This document shows, piece by piece, positions 37,450 to 45,040 of a stretch of 64,000 bases of DNA. The first letter of the stretch is position 1, and each line of letters opens with the position of its first letter. The position numbers and the translations under genes were made by a program. The stretch spans positions 334,189 to 398,188 of the forward strand of contig NZ_VJZZ01000006.1 in assembly GCF_009659535.1 (NCBI RefSeq), read 5' to 3'. Under the pieces are notes generated by a model. That model was not told where the DNA came from, did no database searches, and was given only the letters and a program-made list of their open reading frames with translations. This DNA is from Aggregicoccus sp. 17bor-14. Its GTDB lineage: Bacteria > Myxococcota > Myxococcia > Myxococcales > Myxococcaceae.

Positions 37450-38067
37450 TCAGGGGCGCCGTGCGCTCCCGGCGATGGCCCGGCGCAGCAGCGGCGGTGA
37501 GCCGGGCAGCTCGGCGTCCCGCACCTCGCGGGTGTCGAAGCCTGCGCGCTCGAGCTCCCCGCGCGTGTCGCGCGTCAGGTGACAGCCACGCGCGCAGAAG
37601 TGCTGCACCGGCTCGAAGAGCTGCTGCACGCGGCCCCACGCCCCTTGCGTCGCCACGTGCTCGAAGAGCAGCAGCCGCCCGCCGGGGCGCAGCACGCGGC
37701 GCACCTCGGAGAGCGCGCGCTGCGGGTCCGCCACCGTGCACAGCACCAGCGTGCTCACCACCGCGTCCGCGCTCGCGTCCTCGAGCGGGAGCTGCTCCGC
37801 CGGGGCGAGCAGCACCTCTGCGCCGGGACGCTCGCGCTCCACGCGTGCGCGCAGCCGCGCGGCCATCTCGGGCGTGGGCTCGGTGAGCGTGAGGCGCGCG
37901 GAGGCAGGGTAGTGGGGCAGGTTGAGGCCGGTGCCTGCGCCCAGCTCCACCACGTCGCCGCTCAGGCCTGCGAGCAGCCGCGCCCGCTCGCGCGCGAGCC
38001 CGCGCCGCTCCACGCTCGCCATCATCGGGTCGTAGAGGCGGGCGAAGACGGCATCGAGCAGCGGCAT
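37450..38067 (-). CDS. Class I SAM-dependent methyltransferase
   Basis: 205 residues with methyltransferase motif I VVELGAGTGLNLPHYP, an acidic ribose contact region (LTEPTPEMAARL), then ADAVVSTLVLCTVADPQRAL and VLRPGGRLLLFEHV, as in UbiE/Methyltransf_11 proteins. The tail QHFCARGCHLTRDT resembles a methyltransferase group close to phospholipid/thiol methyltransferases. Start 38067 follows GAGGAG. It is probably co-transcribed with the OsmC gene just upstream (11 nt gap). Substrate unknown. Confidence 0.88.
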   Translation of the reverse strand: MPLLDAVFARLYDPMMASVERRGLARERARLLAGLSGDVVELGAGTGLNLPHYPASARLTLTEPTPEMAARLRARVERERPGAEVLLAPAEQLPLEDASADAVVSTLVLCTVADPQRALSEVRRVLRPGGRLLLFEHVATQGAWGRVQQLFEPVQHFCARGCHLTRDTRGELERAGFDTREVRDAELPGSPPLLRRAIAGSARRP

Positions 38068-38078
38068 GGCGGGGCTCC

Positions 38079-38546
38079 TCAGACGAAGTGCAGCTCGGGC
38101 TCCACCCGCACGTCCAGGTCCGCGCGCAGGCTGCTCGCGATGTAGCACTCGCGGTGCGCCTGCTCCACGAGCGCGCGCACGCGCTCCTCGGTAGGACCGC
38201 GCGCGAGCGTGATGCGCGGCCGCAGCACGATGGAGGTGAAGCGCACGGGGCGCACGTCCTCGGGCATCAGCGCCTCGGCGCGGTCCTCGTAGCCTTGCAC
38301 GTCCAGGCGAGCGCGCGCCGCCACCGCGAGGAATGAGAGGAGCTGGCAGGAGGACGCCGCCGCGAGCAGCAGCTGCTCGGGGTTGAGCTGCGCGGGGTCT
38401 CCGCGAAACGCCGGGTCCGAGCTGAGCTGCAGCTCCGTGCGCGCCGGCGGCGCCCGCACCGTGTGTGCGCGGGCGTAGTCCGCGTAGCCCACACCGGTAG
38501 ACCCCTCCCACCGGCACTCCACCTCGTAGCGATGCACCTGCGCCAT
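38079..38546 (-). CDS. OsmC-family peroxiredoxin-like protein
   Basis: 155 residues. OsmC/Ohr hallmarks: E57 in [14 protein letters not shown], the two redox cysteines C67 (AASSCQLL) and C134 ([10 protein letters not shown]). OsmC proteins reduce organic peroxides with a thiol donor. The sequence [19 protein letters not shown] is typical of the YhfA/OsmC subgroup. Start 38546 follows GGGAGGTT. It is divergent from an AraC gene, which may regulate it. Confidence 0.9.
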   Translation of the reverse strand: MAQVHRYEVECRWEGSTGVGYADYARAHTVRAPPARTELQLSSDPAFRGDPAQLNPEQLLLAAASSCQLLSFLAVAARARLDVQGYEDRAEALMPEDVRPVRFTSIVLRPRITLARGPTEERVRALVEQAHRECYIASSLRADLDVRVEPELHFV

Positions 38547-38642
38547 GTGAACCTCCCGTGAGGGGTGGAATACTCGCCCCCGGCCGGCGGCGTCTTGCAC
38601 GTTGCGAGCGGAGATTCCGAGCATCGGCCCGGAGGTGTGCCC

Positions 38643-39356
38643 ATGGGACTGCGGATGGAGGAGGCAGCGTACGCGCCCGGCACCACCGTCGCGCGCCACA
38701 CCCACGAGGCGCCCCTGCTCGCCGCCGTGCTCTCGGGCTCGCTCGAGCTCTCGCTGCGCCGCGGCGCGCACGGCTGCGCCCGCGGAGCCGTGTTCACGCA
38801 GGCCGGAGAGCCCCACGCGAACCGCTTCGGCGCTCGCGGGGCGCGCCTCCTGCTCGTGCACCTGGACCGCCCGCTCGCGCTCCCTCCGGTGGTGCACGGC
38901 GCCGAGCTCACCCGCGTGGCCCGGGGGCTCGCCCTCGAGCTGAAGGCCACCGACAGCGCGGCGCCGCTCGCCCGCGAGGGCCTCGCGCTGCAGTTGATGG
39001 CGCTCGCCACGCGCGAGGCGGGGCGCGTGACGGCCGAGCGGCGCTGGATGGCGCGGGTGCAGGAGTACCTGGAGGCCCACCTGCTCGAGGCGCCGCGGTT
39101 GGAGACACTCGCGCGCGTGGCAGGCGTCCATCCGGCGCACCTCGCGCGGGCCTTTCGTGCGCAGCAGGGGGAGTCGCTCGCGGCGTACGTGCGGCGCCGG
39201 CGGGTGGAGTGGGCGCGCGAGCAATTGGTGCGGACGGAGCGGGCGGTCGCGGAGATTGCGCTGGAGGCAGGCTTCTGCGACCAGGGGCACTTCGCGCGCA
39301 CCTTCCGCAAGGTGTGCGGGATGACGCCGGGCGCGGTGCGACAGCGCAGGCGCTAA
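38643..39356 (+). CDS. AraC-family transcription regulator
   Basis: 237 residues from an ATG preceded by GGAGG (a GTG at 38565 would be too close to the divergent OsmC start). N-terminal cupin-like part: [22 protein letters not shown] with His residues, and [17 protein letters not shown]-terminal double [40 protein letters not shown] and [27 protein letters not shown]. Probably activates the divergent OsmC/methyltransferase genes; the shared gap 38547-38642 has no clear palindrome. Confidence 0.92.
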   Translation: MGLRMEEAAYAPGTTVARHTHEAPLLAAVLSGSLELSLRRGAHGCARGAVFTQAGEPHANRFGARGARLLLVHLDRPLALPPVVHGAELTRVARGLALELKATDSAAPLAREGLALQLMALATREAGRVTAERRWMARVQEYLEAHLLEAPRLETLARVAGVHPAHLARAFRAQQGESLAAYVRRRRVEWAREQLVRTERAVAEIALEAGFCDQGHFARTFRKVCGMTPGAVRQRRR

Positions 39357-39357
39357 T

Positions 39358-39391
39358 CCCTCACCCCGACCCTCTCCCACGGGGAGAGGGG
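39358..39391 (-). repeat. REP-like dispersed repeat, copy 3
   Basis: CCCTCACCCCGA then CCTCTCCC AC GGGGAGAGG, inverse orientation to copies 1 and 2. It begins at or just past the AraC stop codon and lies before a same-strand gene, so it could act as a terminator between them. Confidence 0.75.
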
Positions 39392-39499
39392 AGACCTTCG
39401 CCCGTGCACTTCAACTTTCTCGCTCGGGTGCTCTTCGCGTCGCAGGTGGTTGCCCGCCTGCTTTCCTCCGGGCGCCCCCGCGCGCAGGATGCGGGCTGC

Positions 39500-40402
39500 A
39501 TGCGCGCCCGTCTCCTGCGTCCGCTCGCTCTGCTCGCGCTCCTGCTCACCGCCTGTGCGGGAGGCCGGGGCCGCGCGCCCGAGCGCACCTGCCTCGTGCT
39601 CTCGGTGGGCGGGGTGAAGGGGCTCGCGCACCTGGGCGCCATCGACGCGCTCAAGGCACGCGGCGAGCGCATCGACTGCGTGGTGGGCACCAGCATGGGC
39701 GCGGTGGTGGGCAGCCTCTATGCCTCCGCGCCGCAGGAGGACCTGCGCACGCGCTACCGCCGCTTCTACGCCGAGTACGCGCGCCAGACGCGAGACGAGG
39801 CGCGCACCCGCGGGCTCGCGAGCGCCGCCGTGGGGCTCGCCGCGGTGCTGCTCTCCGGTGGAAGCGCGGCGCTCGCGGCCGCGGTGGGCGCACTCACCGG
39901 CCTCGGCGGCCTGGGCAGCGTGGCGAAGCTGGACCACGCGCGCTTCGAGCGCACGCTCGCGGTGGAGTTCGCCGGAGCGCGCATCGAGTCACTGCCCCTC
40001 CCCTTCGCCACGCTCTACCAGCGCGCGGTGAACGGCGGGCTCGAGCGGGTGGTGGCGCGCGAGGGAGACCTCGCCCACGCGGTCGCCGCGAGCGCGAACA
40101 ACCCGCTGCTCTTCGAGGGCACCGACCTGAAGGAGCTCGACCCGGGCGCGGACCGCGTCGCCGCCGTGCCGGTGCACGATGCCTGCGCGCTCTTTCCCCA
40201 TGCACGCCTGCTCACCCTCAACGTGACGAGCGAGCCCGCCTTCTACGGGCGCGACCTGCCCTGCGAGGTGGTGGAGATCCGCATCGGAGGCGCCGAGCCG
40301 CCGCCCGAGGCCCTGGAGGGCGAGGGGGATGCCTTCGAGCGCATCTACGAGGCGGGCTTCGACGCCACCCGCGCCGCCCTCGAGCGCCAGGCCTCCCGCT
40401 AG
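39500..40402 (+). CDS. Patatin-like phospholipase lipoprotein
   Basis: 300 residues: signal [19 protein letters not shown] with lipobox LTAC, then patatin: oxyanion-type [18 protein letters not shown] and nucleophile serine in [12 protein letters not shown]. The catalytic Asp motif (normally DGG/DGA) is unclear; [17 protein letters not shown] is at the expected place but has a Pro inserted. A hydrophobic Gly/Ala segment (about 115-140) could insert into a membrane. Likely an envelope lipid acyl hydrolase, possibly with altered activity. Confidence 0.82.
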   Translation: MRARLLRPLALLALLLTACAGGRGRAPERTCLVLSVGGVKGLAHLGAIDALKARGERIDCVVGTSMGAVVGSLYASAPQEDLRTRYRRFYAEYARQTRDEARTRGLASAAVGLAAVLLSGGSAALAAAVGALTGLGGLGSVAKLDHARFERTLAVEFAGARIESLPLPFATLYQRAVNGGLERVVAREGDLAHAVAASANNPLLFEGTDLKELDPGADRVAAVPVHDACALFPHARLLTLNVTSEPAFYGRDLPCEVVEIRIGGAEPPPEALEGEGDAFERIYEAGFDATRAALERQASR

Positions 40403-40434
40403 CCGCCTCCCGCAGGGCGCCCTACCTTCCCCCC

Positions 40435-40833
40435 ATGGGCATCCGGAGCACAGGGCTGCTGCTGGGGCTGCTCGCGCTGGGCGCGGGCTGCAGCGAGTCG
40501 GAGAGCGAGCGCGCGCAGCGCAAGCTGGAGGACGCCGCGAAGCGCACCTCGGACACGCTCGAGGCCGCGGGCCAGAAGGCAGCCCGCGAGGCGGGCCCCG
40601 CGCTGGACAGCGCCGCGAGCGCCGCCCAGAAGGCCGCGCACGAGGCCGAGCCCGCGCTGCGCGAGGCGGCCGACAAGGTGGAGGCCGCGGGGAAGGACGC
40701 CGCGCGCGAGGCAGGCCCCGCCCTGCAGCGCGCCGCCGACAAGGCCGGAGAGGGCGCCCGCCGTGCGGGCGACGCGCTGCAGCGCACCGGCGAGCGGGTG
40801 GCCAGGGACGCCGCCGACGCCGGGACCCGGTAG
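40435..40833 (+). CDS. Small lipoprotein with LEA-like helical repeats
   Basis: 132 residues. Signal MGIRSTGLLLGLLALGAGC has a lipobox GAGC. The mature part is a long amphipathic helix made of alanine-rich repeats of about 11 residues (for example AAREAGPALDSAASAAQ, AAHEAEPALREAADKVE, AAREAGPALQRAADKAG), like LEA or apolipoprotein-type helices that cover membranes or help during drying. No Shine-Dalgarno sequence is visible before the ATG. Follows the patatin gene by 32 nt, probably co-transcribed. Confidence 0.75.
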   Translation: MGIRSTGLLLGLLALGAGCSESESERAQRKLEDAAKRTSDTLEAAGQKAAREAGPALDSAASAAQKAAHEAEPALREAADKVEAAGKDAAREAGPALQRAADKAGEGARRAGDALQRTGERVARDAADAGTR

Positions 40834-40875
40834 CTCTGCTTTCCAGGAAGCCTCGGAAAACTGGCGGGGCTCGGG

Positions 40876-40914
40876 TGTCAGAGGCCCGGACCTGACAGGC
40901 GTGTCACGGTGACC
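40876..40914 (+). promoter_or_regulatory. Activator half-site array upstream of sRNA promoter
   Basis: TGTCA (40876-40880), TGACA (40893-40897), TGTCA (40902-40906) and TGACC (40910-40914). The middle pair is a perfect palindrome TGACA GGCG TGTCA. The array lies 70-108 bp upstream of the -24 box at 40984, the normal enhancer-binding-protein position. Confidence 0.5.
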
Positions 40915-40982
40915 GCGGGCGTGCGTGCCGTGCCGCGGACTCAAGTCCCTGGAATCACGAGAGCGACGAGCGCCCCCGCCCG

Positions 40983-40997
40983 TGGCACTGCGGTTGC
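40983..40997 (+). promoter_or_regulatory. Sigma-54 promoter of candidate sRNA
   Basis: TGGCACTGCGGTTGC, followed by T: exact TGGCAC and TTGCT boxes with correct offset (GG 40984, GC 40996). Predicted transcript start 41008 plus or minus 2. The next start codon on this strand (41347) is about 340 nt away. Confidence 0.75.
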
Positions 40998-41006
40998 TAA
41001 GGCTCC

Positions 41007-41108
41007 GTGCAGGACGCGAGCACCGGTCCGACCCTGGTAGAGCCGCCCATTGGGGGCGACTCGCCTCCCTCCGCTCCGGCCGGCCCCGGGACGGCGGGAG
41101 TTCTCTCT
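41007..41108 (+). ncRNA. Candidate sigma-54-dependent sRNA (Pxr-like architecture)
   Basis: About 100 nt with no ORF. From the predicted start it can fold as: stem-loop 1, GTGC/GCAC (41007-41023; an alternative GGAC/GTCC at 41012-41029); stem-loop 2, GAG-c-CGCCC / GGGCG-a-CTC (41040-41062) with loop ATTGG; stem-loop 3, the terminator at 41065-41100. A sigma-54 promoter with an upstream site array precedes it. The M. xanthus developmental sRNA Pxr is described as a roughly 100-130-nt, sigma-54-promoted RNA with three stem-loops, the last a terminator. I have no Pxr sequence to align, so homology is an inference from architecture. Confidence 0.5.
41065..41108 (+). terminator. Intrinsic-type terminator of candidate sRNA
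   Basis: Stem CTCCC / GGGAG (41065-41069, 41096-41100), CCG / CGG (41071-41073, 41092-41094) and TCC / GGA (41075-41077, 41089-41091) with a mismatch and a bulge, followed by TTCTCTCT (41101-41108). The T-tract is broken but is the most T-rich run in the gap. Confidence 0.45.
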
Positions 41109-41147
41109 GGCTGACTGCAGGCCGCCGTCGAACCGCGCGTGAGCGCT

Positions 41148-41240
41148 GCCCCTGAGGGGCGGTGCAGGAGTGGAGGCACCCCTTGCTGGAGCGCGAGCTC
41201 CGGTCCTGGTGCCCCCGGGCAGGCAGAGGGCCAGAGGCCC
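41148..41240 (+). other. Further hairpins upstream of YqiA-like gene
   Basis: Three clean hairpins: GCCCC TGA GGGGC (41148-41160); GGCACC ... GGTGCC (41175-41213) enclosing GGAGC GCGA GCTCC (41188-41201, GNRA loop); GGGCC AGA GGCCC (41228-41240). They lie beyond the predicted sRNA terminator and 107 nt before the next start codon. They could be a structured 5' leader or a second RNA. In the high-GC background some hairpins are expected by chance. Confidence 0.35.
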
Positions 41241-41346
41241 CCGGCTCCCCGGCAGGTTCCCCGACGGCCGCAGTCCGCCCGTTGCATCCGCTGCATCCCG
41301 CACCCGCGACGCCGGCTGCCCTCGCCTAGAGTGCGCAGCCACCGCG

Positions 41347-42039
41347 ATGCTCCTCTACCTGCACGGCTTTGCCTCCGGCCCCCAGTCCTTCAAGGCGCAG
41401 CGCTTCCTGCACCACCTGCAGCGGCGCGGGCTCGCGCTGCAGGTGCCCGCGCTGGACGAGGGGGACTTCGAGCACCTCACGCTCTCGCGCCAGCTCGCGC
41501 TGGTGGAGCGCCTGCTCGGCGCGGCCCCACGGCCGCACGTGCTCATCGGCTCGAGCATGGGGGGCTACCTCGCGCTCCTGCACGCGCAGGCGCACCCGGT
41601 GGACGCGCTGGTGGTGATGGCGCCGGCGGTGGACTTCGCGCGGCGCTGGCGCGAGCGCGTGCCGCCCTCCGCGCTCACCGAGTGGGAGCGCACGGGGCGG
41701 CTGTGGGTGGACCACCACGCGCTCAAGGCGAAGGCGCCGCTGGGCATCGGGCTCTTGCACGACGCCGAGCGCCACGCGCCCTGGCCGCGCGTGGAGGCGC
41801 CCACGCTGGTGCTGCAGGGGGTGCGCGACGACGTGGTGCCGCTCGCCCCCGTGCAGCAGTGGGTGGAGCGCACGCCCGCCGCGCGGCTCGTCACCTACGA
41901 CTCGGACCACGAGCTGACGGACGTGGCGGACGCGCTGTGCGAGGAGGCGCTGCGCTTCCTCGCGGGCGTACCGGCAGTCGCCCGGGCCTACCCCGCGCTC
42001 GCGAGCGAGCGCACGGGCTCGACGGGCTCGGAGGACTGA
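41347..42039 (+). CDS. YqiA-like alpha/beta hydrolase
   Basis: 230 residues. MLLYLHGFASGPQSFKAQRF is the YqiA/UPF0227 esterase start; nucleophile in LIGSSMGGYLALL, acid in LQGVRDDVVPL, base in YDSDHELTDV. All three triad residues are present. Likely a soluble carboxyl-ester or thioester hydrolase. The 3' end overlaps the M28 peptidase gene by 52 nt on the opposite strand. A long leader (about 340 nt) separates it from the sigma-54 site, so it may use its own promoter near 41280-41340. Confidence 0.88.
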   Translation: MLLYLHGFASGPQSFKAQRFLHHLQRRGLALQVPALDEGDFEHLTLSRQLALVERLLGAAPRPHVLIGSSMGGYLALLHAQAHPVDALVVMAPAVDFARRWRERVPPSALTEWERTGRLWVDHHALKAKAPLGIGLLHDAERHAPWPRVEAPTLVLQGVRDDVVPLAPVQQWVERTPAARLVTYDSDHELTDVADALCEEALRFLAGVPAVARAYPALASERTGSTGSED

Positions 42040-43046
42040 GGCTGCAGCCCGGGCTTCCACTGGGGTGCGTCTCCGTCTGCGAGCAGGCGCACGGCGGACA
42101 CGATGGACTCGATCGCCTGCGTCATGTGCGCGATGTCCAGGCGTGAGACCTCGTCCGCGGGCGTGTGGTAGTCGGCGTGCAGGTTGTAGGACGAGAGCGT
42201 GTGGGCCGGGATGCCGAGCCGCGCGAAGGCGATGTTGTCGCTGCGCTCGTAGAAGTGCTGGGCGGGCCGCGGATCCGCCACGATCTCGAGCCCCTCGTGC
42301 GTGAACGACTCGCCCATCGTCGAGCGCTCGTAGCCGGTGAGCCAGAGGTGCCCCGCGCCGCCCACGAGCGGGTCCGGCCGGCCGATCATCTCCACCTCCA
42401 GCTCAGCCACCGTGCGCTCCAGGGGTGCGACCGGGTGCTGCAGGTACCACTTCGCCCCCAGCGTTCCCTCCTCCTCGCCGGTGGTGGCAATGAAGAGCAC
42501 GGTGCGGCGCGGGCGCGGCCCCTGCGCGAGCGCGCGGGCAGCCTCCAGCACCGCCGCGACGCCGGACGCATCGTCGTCCGCGCCGTTGTAGATGGCGTCG
42601 CCGTTCACCGCGGGCCCCACGCCGAGGTGATCGTAGTGCGCGCCCACCACCACCACCTCGTCCTTCAGCGCGGGGTCCGCGCCCTCGAGGCGCCCCACCA
42701 CGTTGAGGCCGGTGCGCCGCTCGGCCTCGGGCACGGAGGCGGGGTCCTGCCCCGGCGGGACGAGGACGAGGCGGGGCGGGCTGTAGCGCGTGTCCAGCTT
42801 CAGCGGCACGCGCTGGAAGAAGCCGTCGTCGCCCGCCGGGGTCACCCCGAAAGTGCCCAGCTGTCCGGCGATGTAGTCGGCAGCGCGCGCGGCGCCGGGG
42901 GAGCCGGTGAGGCGTCCCTCCATGTCGTCCGCGGCGAGGACCGTGACGTGCGCGCGCACGTCTTCGCTGCGCACGGACCCCGGGTCGGTGGGCTCGGAGC
43001 TCGAGCAGGCGCACAGCAGGAGGAGGGAACAGAGCAGCGTTCGCAT
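41988..43046 (-). CDS. M28-family metallopeptidase lipoprotein
   Basis: 352 residues: lipoprotein signal MRTLLCSLLLLCACSS, then an M28 aminopeptidase-type domain. Zinc ligands: H137 in VVVGAHYDHLG, Asp in NGADDDASGV, Glu in TTGEEEGTLG (general base and ligand), late His in LHADYHTPADE. The fourth ligand position reads EVEMIGR, with Glu where Asp (NxDMIGR) is usual. Periplasmic or outer-membrane-attached aminopeptidase. A GTG at 43055 is an alternative start. Confidence 0.9.
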   Translation of the reverse strand: MRTLLCSLLLLCACSSSEPTDPGSVRSEDVRAHVTVLAADDMEGRLTGSPGAARAADYIAGQLGTFGVTPAGDDGFFQRVPLKLDTRYSPPRLVLVPPGQDPASVPEAERRTGLNVVGRLEGADPALKDEVVVVGAHYDHLGVGPAVNGDAIYNGADDDASGVAAVLEAARALAQGPRPRRTVLFIATTGEEEGTLGAKWYLQHPVAPLERTVAELEVEMIGRPDPLVGGAGHLWLTGYERSTMGESFTHEGLEIVADPRPAQHFYERSDNIAFARLGIPAHTLSSYNLHADYHTPADEVSRLDIAHMTQAIESIVSAVRLLADGDAPQWKPGLQPQSSEPVEPVRSLASAG

Positions 43047-43089
43047 CGCGCGCACGCTCGCACTGCGCGCCTCCCGGCCCGCGTGCGCG

Positions 43090-43455
43090 TCAGCGCGAGG
43101 AGAGGACGAAGAGGTTGCCGTCCGGGTCCTTGAACTTGGCGAAGGTGCCCCACGGCTGCTTCTGGGGCTCTCCCTCGAACTCCACGCCGCGCGCCTTGAG
43201 CTGCGCGTAGCTCTCCATCACGTCGTCCGAGCCGAAGGCGCCATTGAAGAAGCTGCCCACCCGGTCCTCCTGGCCCTCCGGCGTGAAGAGCACCACGGCG
43301 GTCTGCGCCCCCGGGATGCGCAGCTCGATCCACCGCTGCTTCGGCCCCATCGGCTGGTCCGTCGCGACCTTGAAGCCGAGCTTCTCCGTGTAGAACGCGA
43401 GCGCGCGGTCCTGGTCGCTCACCGGGATGCCGACGAACTTCACCATCTTGATCAT
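43090..43455 (-). CDS. VOC-family (glyoxalase-like) protein
   Basis: 121 residues, one VOC unit pair: VKFVGIPVSDQDRALAFYTEKLGFKVATD, RWIELRIPG, and WGTFAKFKDPDGNLFVLSS. Such proteins are glyoxalases, dioxygenases or antibiotic-binding proteins; the PDGN end and lack of clear metal triad leave this open. Start 43455 follows GGGAGC. It is divergent from a small HTH gene with a perfect palindrome between them. Confidence 0.88.
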   Translation of the reverse strand: MIKMVKFVGIPVSDQDRALAFYTEKLGFKVATDQPMGPKQRWIELRIPGAQTAVVLFTPEGQEDRVGSFFNGAFGSDDVMESYAQLKARGVEFEGEPQKQPWGTFAKFKDPDGNLFVLSSR

Positions 43456-43550
43456 GTCTCTGCTCCCTGCGCGCCAGGGGGCGGCGCGAGCCCCAGCAGG
43501 TACCGCATTCGTGCTGCCGGTGGAAGGCTGCGCGTGGCTGCTATAGTAGG

Positions 43551-43566
43551 GGTCACTGTAGTGACC
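43551..43566. promoter_or_regulatory. Operator-like palindrome next to -10 TATAGT
   Basis: GGTCACT GT AGTGACC: perfect 7-bp arms, placed 12 bp before the HTH-gene start and right after a TATAGT -10-like box (43542-43547). A repressor bound here would block the HTH promoter, so autoregulation is likely; the divergent VOC gene could share it. Confidence 0.6.
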
Positions 43567-43578
43567 GATGGGAGAGCG

Positions 43579-43878
43579 ATGAGCACCACCCCGGTGGACA
43601 CCTACGTGCTGGAGACGCTGATGCCGGACCTGGTGGGGCACGACCGCTCGCCCTCGGCCTTCCTCGTCTACCTGCACCTGTGGCAGCAGACGGCGGGGAC
43701 GCGCGGGCGGCAGGTGGCGCGCAGCCTCGCGCAGATGGCCGAGGAGACGGGGCTCTCCAAGAGCGCCGTGCAGGCGGCGCTGCGGGTGCTCAAGCGCCGG
43801 CGCCTGGTGCGCGCGGAGCGCGCGAGCCTCACCGCGGTGCCGGTGTACGAGGTGCTGCGACCCTGGGTGCGCCGCTGA
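43579..43878 (+). CDS. Small winged-helix regulator
   Basis: 99 residues. GRQVARSLAQMAEETGLSKS then AVQAALRVLKRRRLVRAE is a wHTH core (recognition helix SKSAVQAALRVLKRR), in the style of GntR/MarR DNA-binding halves without a ligand domain. GGAGAG precedes the ATG. Likely binds the palindrome at 43551. Its last 50 nt overlap the opposite-strand esterase gene. Confidence 0.85.
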   Translation: MSTTPVDTYVLETLMPDLVGHDRSPSAFLVYLHLWQQTAGTRGRQVARSLAQMAEETGLSKSAVQAALRVLKRRRLVRAERASLTAVPVYEVLRPWVRR

Positions 43879-44890
43879 GCGGCCCCGGGCCCTGCTCCGG
43901 CGCGAGGCCGAAGAAGCGCGCCTGCAGCTCGGTGGCGCAGAGCCCCGGAGCGCTCGCGGCGTAGAGGCCCACGCTGCCACAGGCGAGGCCACTGCCCTCG
44001 AAGGGGAGCGCCGGGTCCACGGCGACCGCGTGGCCGAGGCCGTACAGTTCGTAGCTCTCCACCAGCACCGGGCCACCCGCGGGGCCGAAGGTGCGGTGGG
44101 CGAAGCGCGCCTCGGAGCTCCCGGTGCCCGCCGCCCCATCCAGCTGCAGGGCGTACGTCCACTGCCACACCGACGCGTCCAGGTTCGCCACCGCCACCAC
44201 CGGGTCCGCGCTGCCGTGCCACAGGGTGACGCGTGGGCGAGGGCCGGTGAAGCTGGGGTAGGCGCTGCGCACGAGCTCTCCCCAGGCGGCCGGAGACTTC
44301 GTCACGCCCGGACTCATGCAGGCCGTGGCCTCGGCCAGGTTCGTGGCGCAGCCGTAGGGGCCGCCCGCGTTGATGGCGCCCGCCGCGAAGACGTCCGGGT
44401 AGGTGGCCAGCATCGCCGCCGCCATGAAGCCGCCGGCGGAGAAGCCCACGACGAAGATGCGCTGGGAGTCCACCGCGAGCGTGCCCTGCAGGTGCGCCAC
44501 CATCTGCCGGATGGAGAGCGCCTCGCCCTGTCCGCGCGTGGTGTCCCCGGGGAGGAACCAGTTGAAGCAGCCGCTGCGGTTGTTGCTCGCCTGCTGCTGC
44601 GGGTAGGCCACGGCGAAGCGGTATGCGTCGGCCGCCGCGCTCCAGCCCGTCGCCTCGATGTCGGCCGCCGACTGCGTGCAGCCGTGCAGCACCACCACGA
44701 GGGGGGAGCCCGGCGGCAGCCCCGCGGGGACGTGCGTGTACAGGAGCAGGTTGCCTGGGTTGGTGCCGAAGCTCGTCACCTGCGTGAGCGCGGCAGGCGC
44801 CGTCGCCGGCGCGTCCGCGAGGCCACAGGCCGGCAGTCCTGCCAGGAGGAGGAAGAGCGCAAACAGGAGGATCGGGGATCGCAGGTTCAT
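43829..44890 (-). CDS. PHB-depolymerase-type esterase lipoprotein
   Basis: 353 residues: signal MNLRSPILLFALFLLLAGLPACG (lipobox LPAC), then an esterase/PHB depolymerase domain: LVVVLHGCTQSAADIEATGW, nucleophile in VVGFSAGGFMAAAML, acid in LWHGSADPVV, base in YGLGHAVAV. Members cleave short polyhydroxyalkanoates, feruloyl or acetyl-xylan esters. The C-terminal about 30 residues (Pro/Ala-rich) overlap the opposite-strand HTH gene. Periplasmic or surface. Confidence 0.9.
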   Translation of the reverse strand: MNLRSPILLFALFLLLAGLPACGLADAPATAPAALTQVTSFGTNPGNLLLYTHVPAGLPPGSPLVVVLHGCTQSAADIEATGWSAAADAYRFAVAYPQQQASNNRSGCFNWFLPGDTTRGQGEALSIRQMVAHLQGTLAVDSQRIFVVGFSAGGFMAAAMLATYPDVFAAGAINAGGPYGCATNLAEATACMSPGVTKSPAAWGELVRSAYPSFTGPRPRVTLWHGSADPVVAVANLDASVWQWTYALQLDGAAGTGSSEARFAHRTFGPAGGPVLVESYELYGLGHAVAVDPALPFEGSGLACGSVGLYAASAPGLCATELQARFFGLAPEQGPGPLSGAPRVAAPRTPAPR

Positions 44891-45040
44891 GGTGGCGAGC
44901 CCGTGCTTCTACCGCGTCGGGCCGCGGGGCGCCCGTGTGCGCCACGCTCGCGGGCCGTGAGCACTCCGGGTGCGCTGCTCCTCCCCGGCATCCGGGGTGG
45001 GATACGAGGCGCCGCGGGCCTCTGCGCTACGCTGTCCCCC

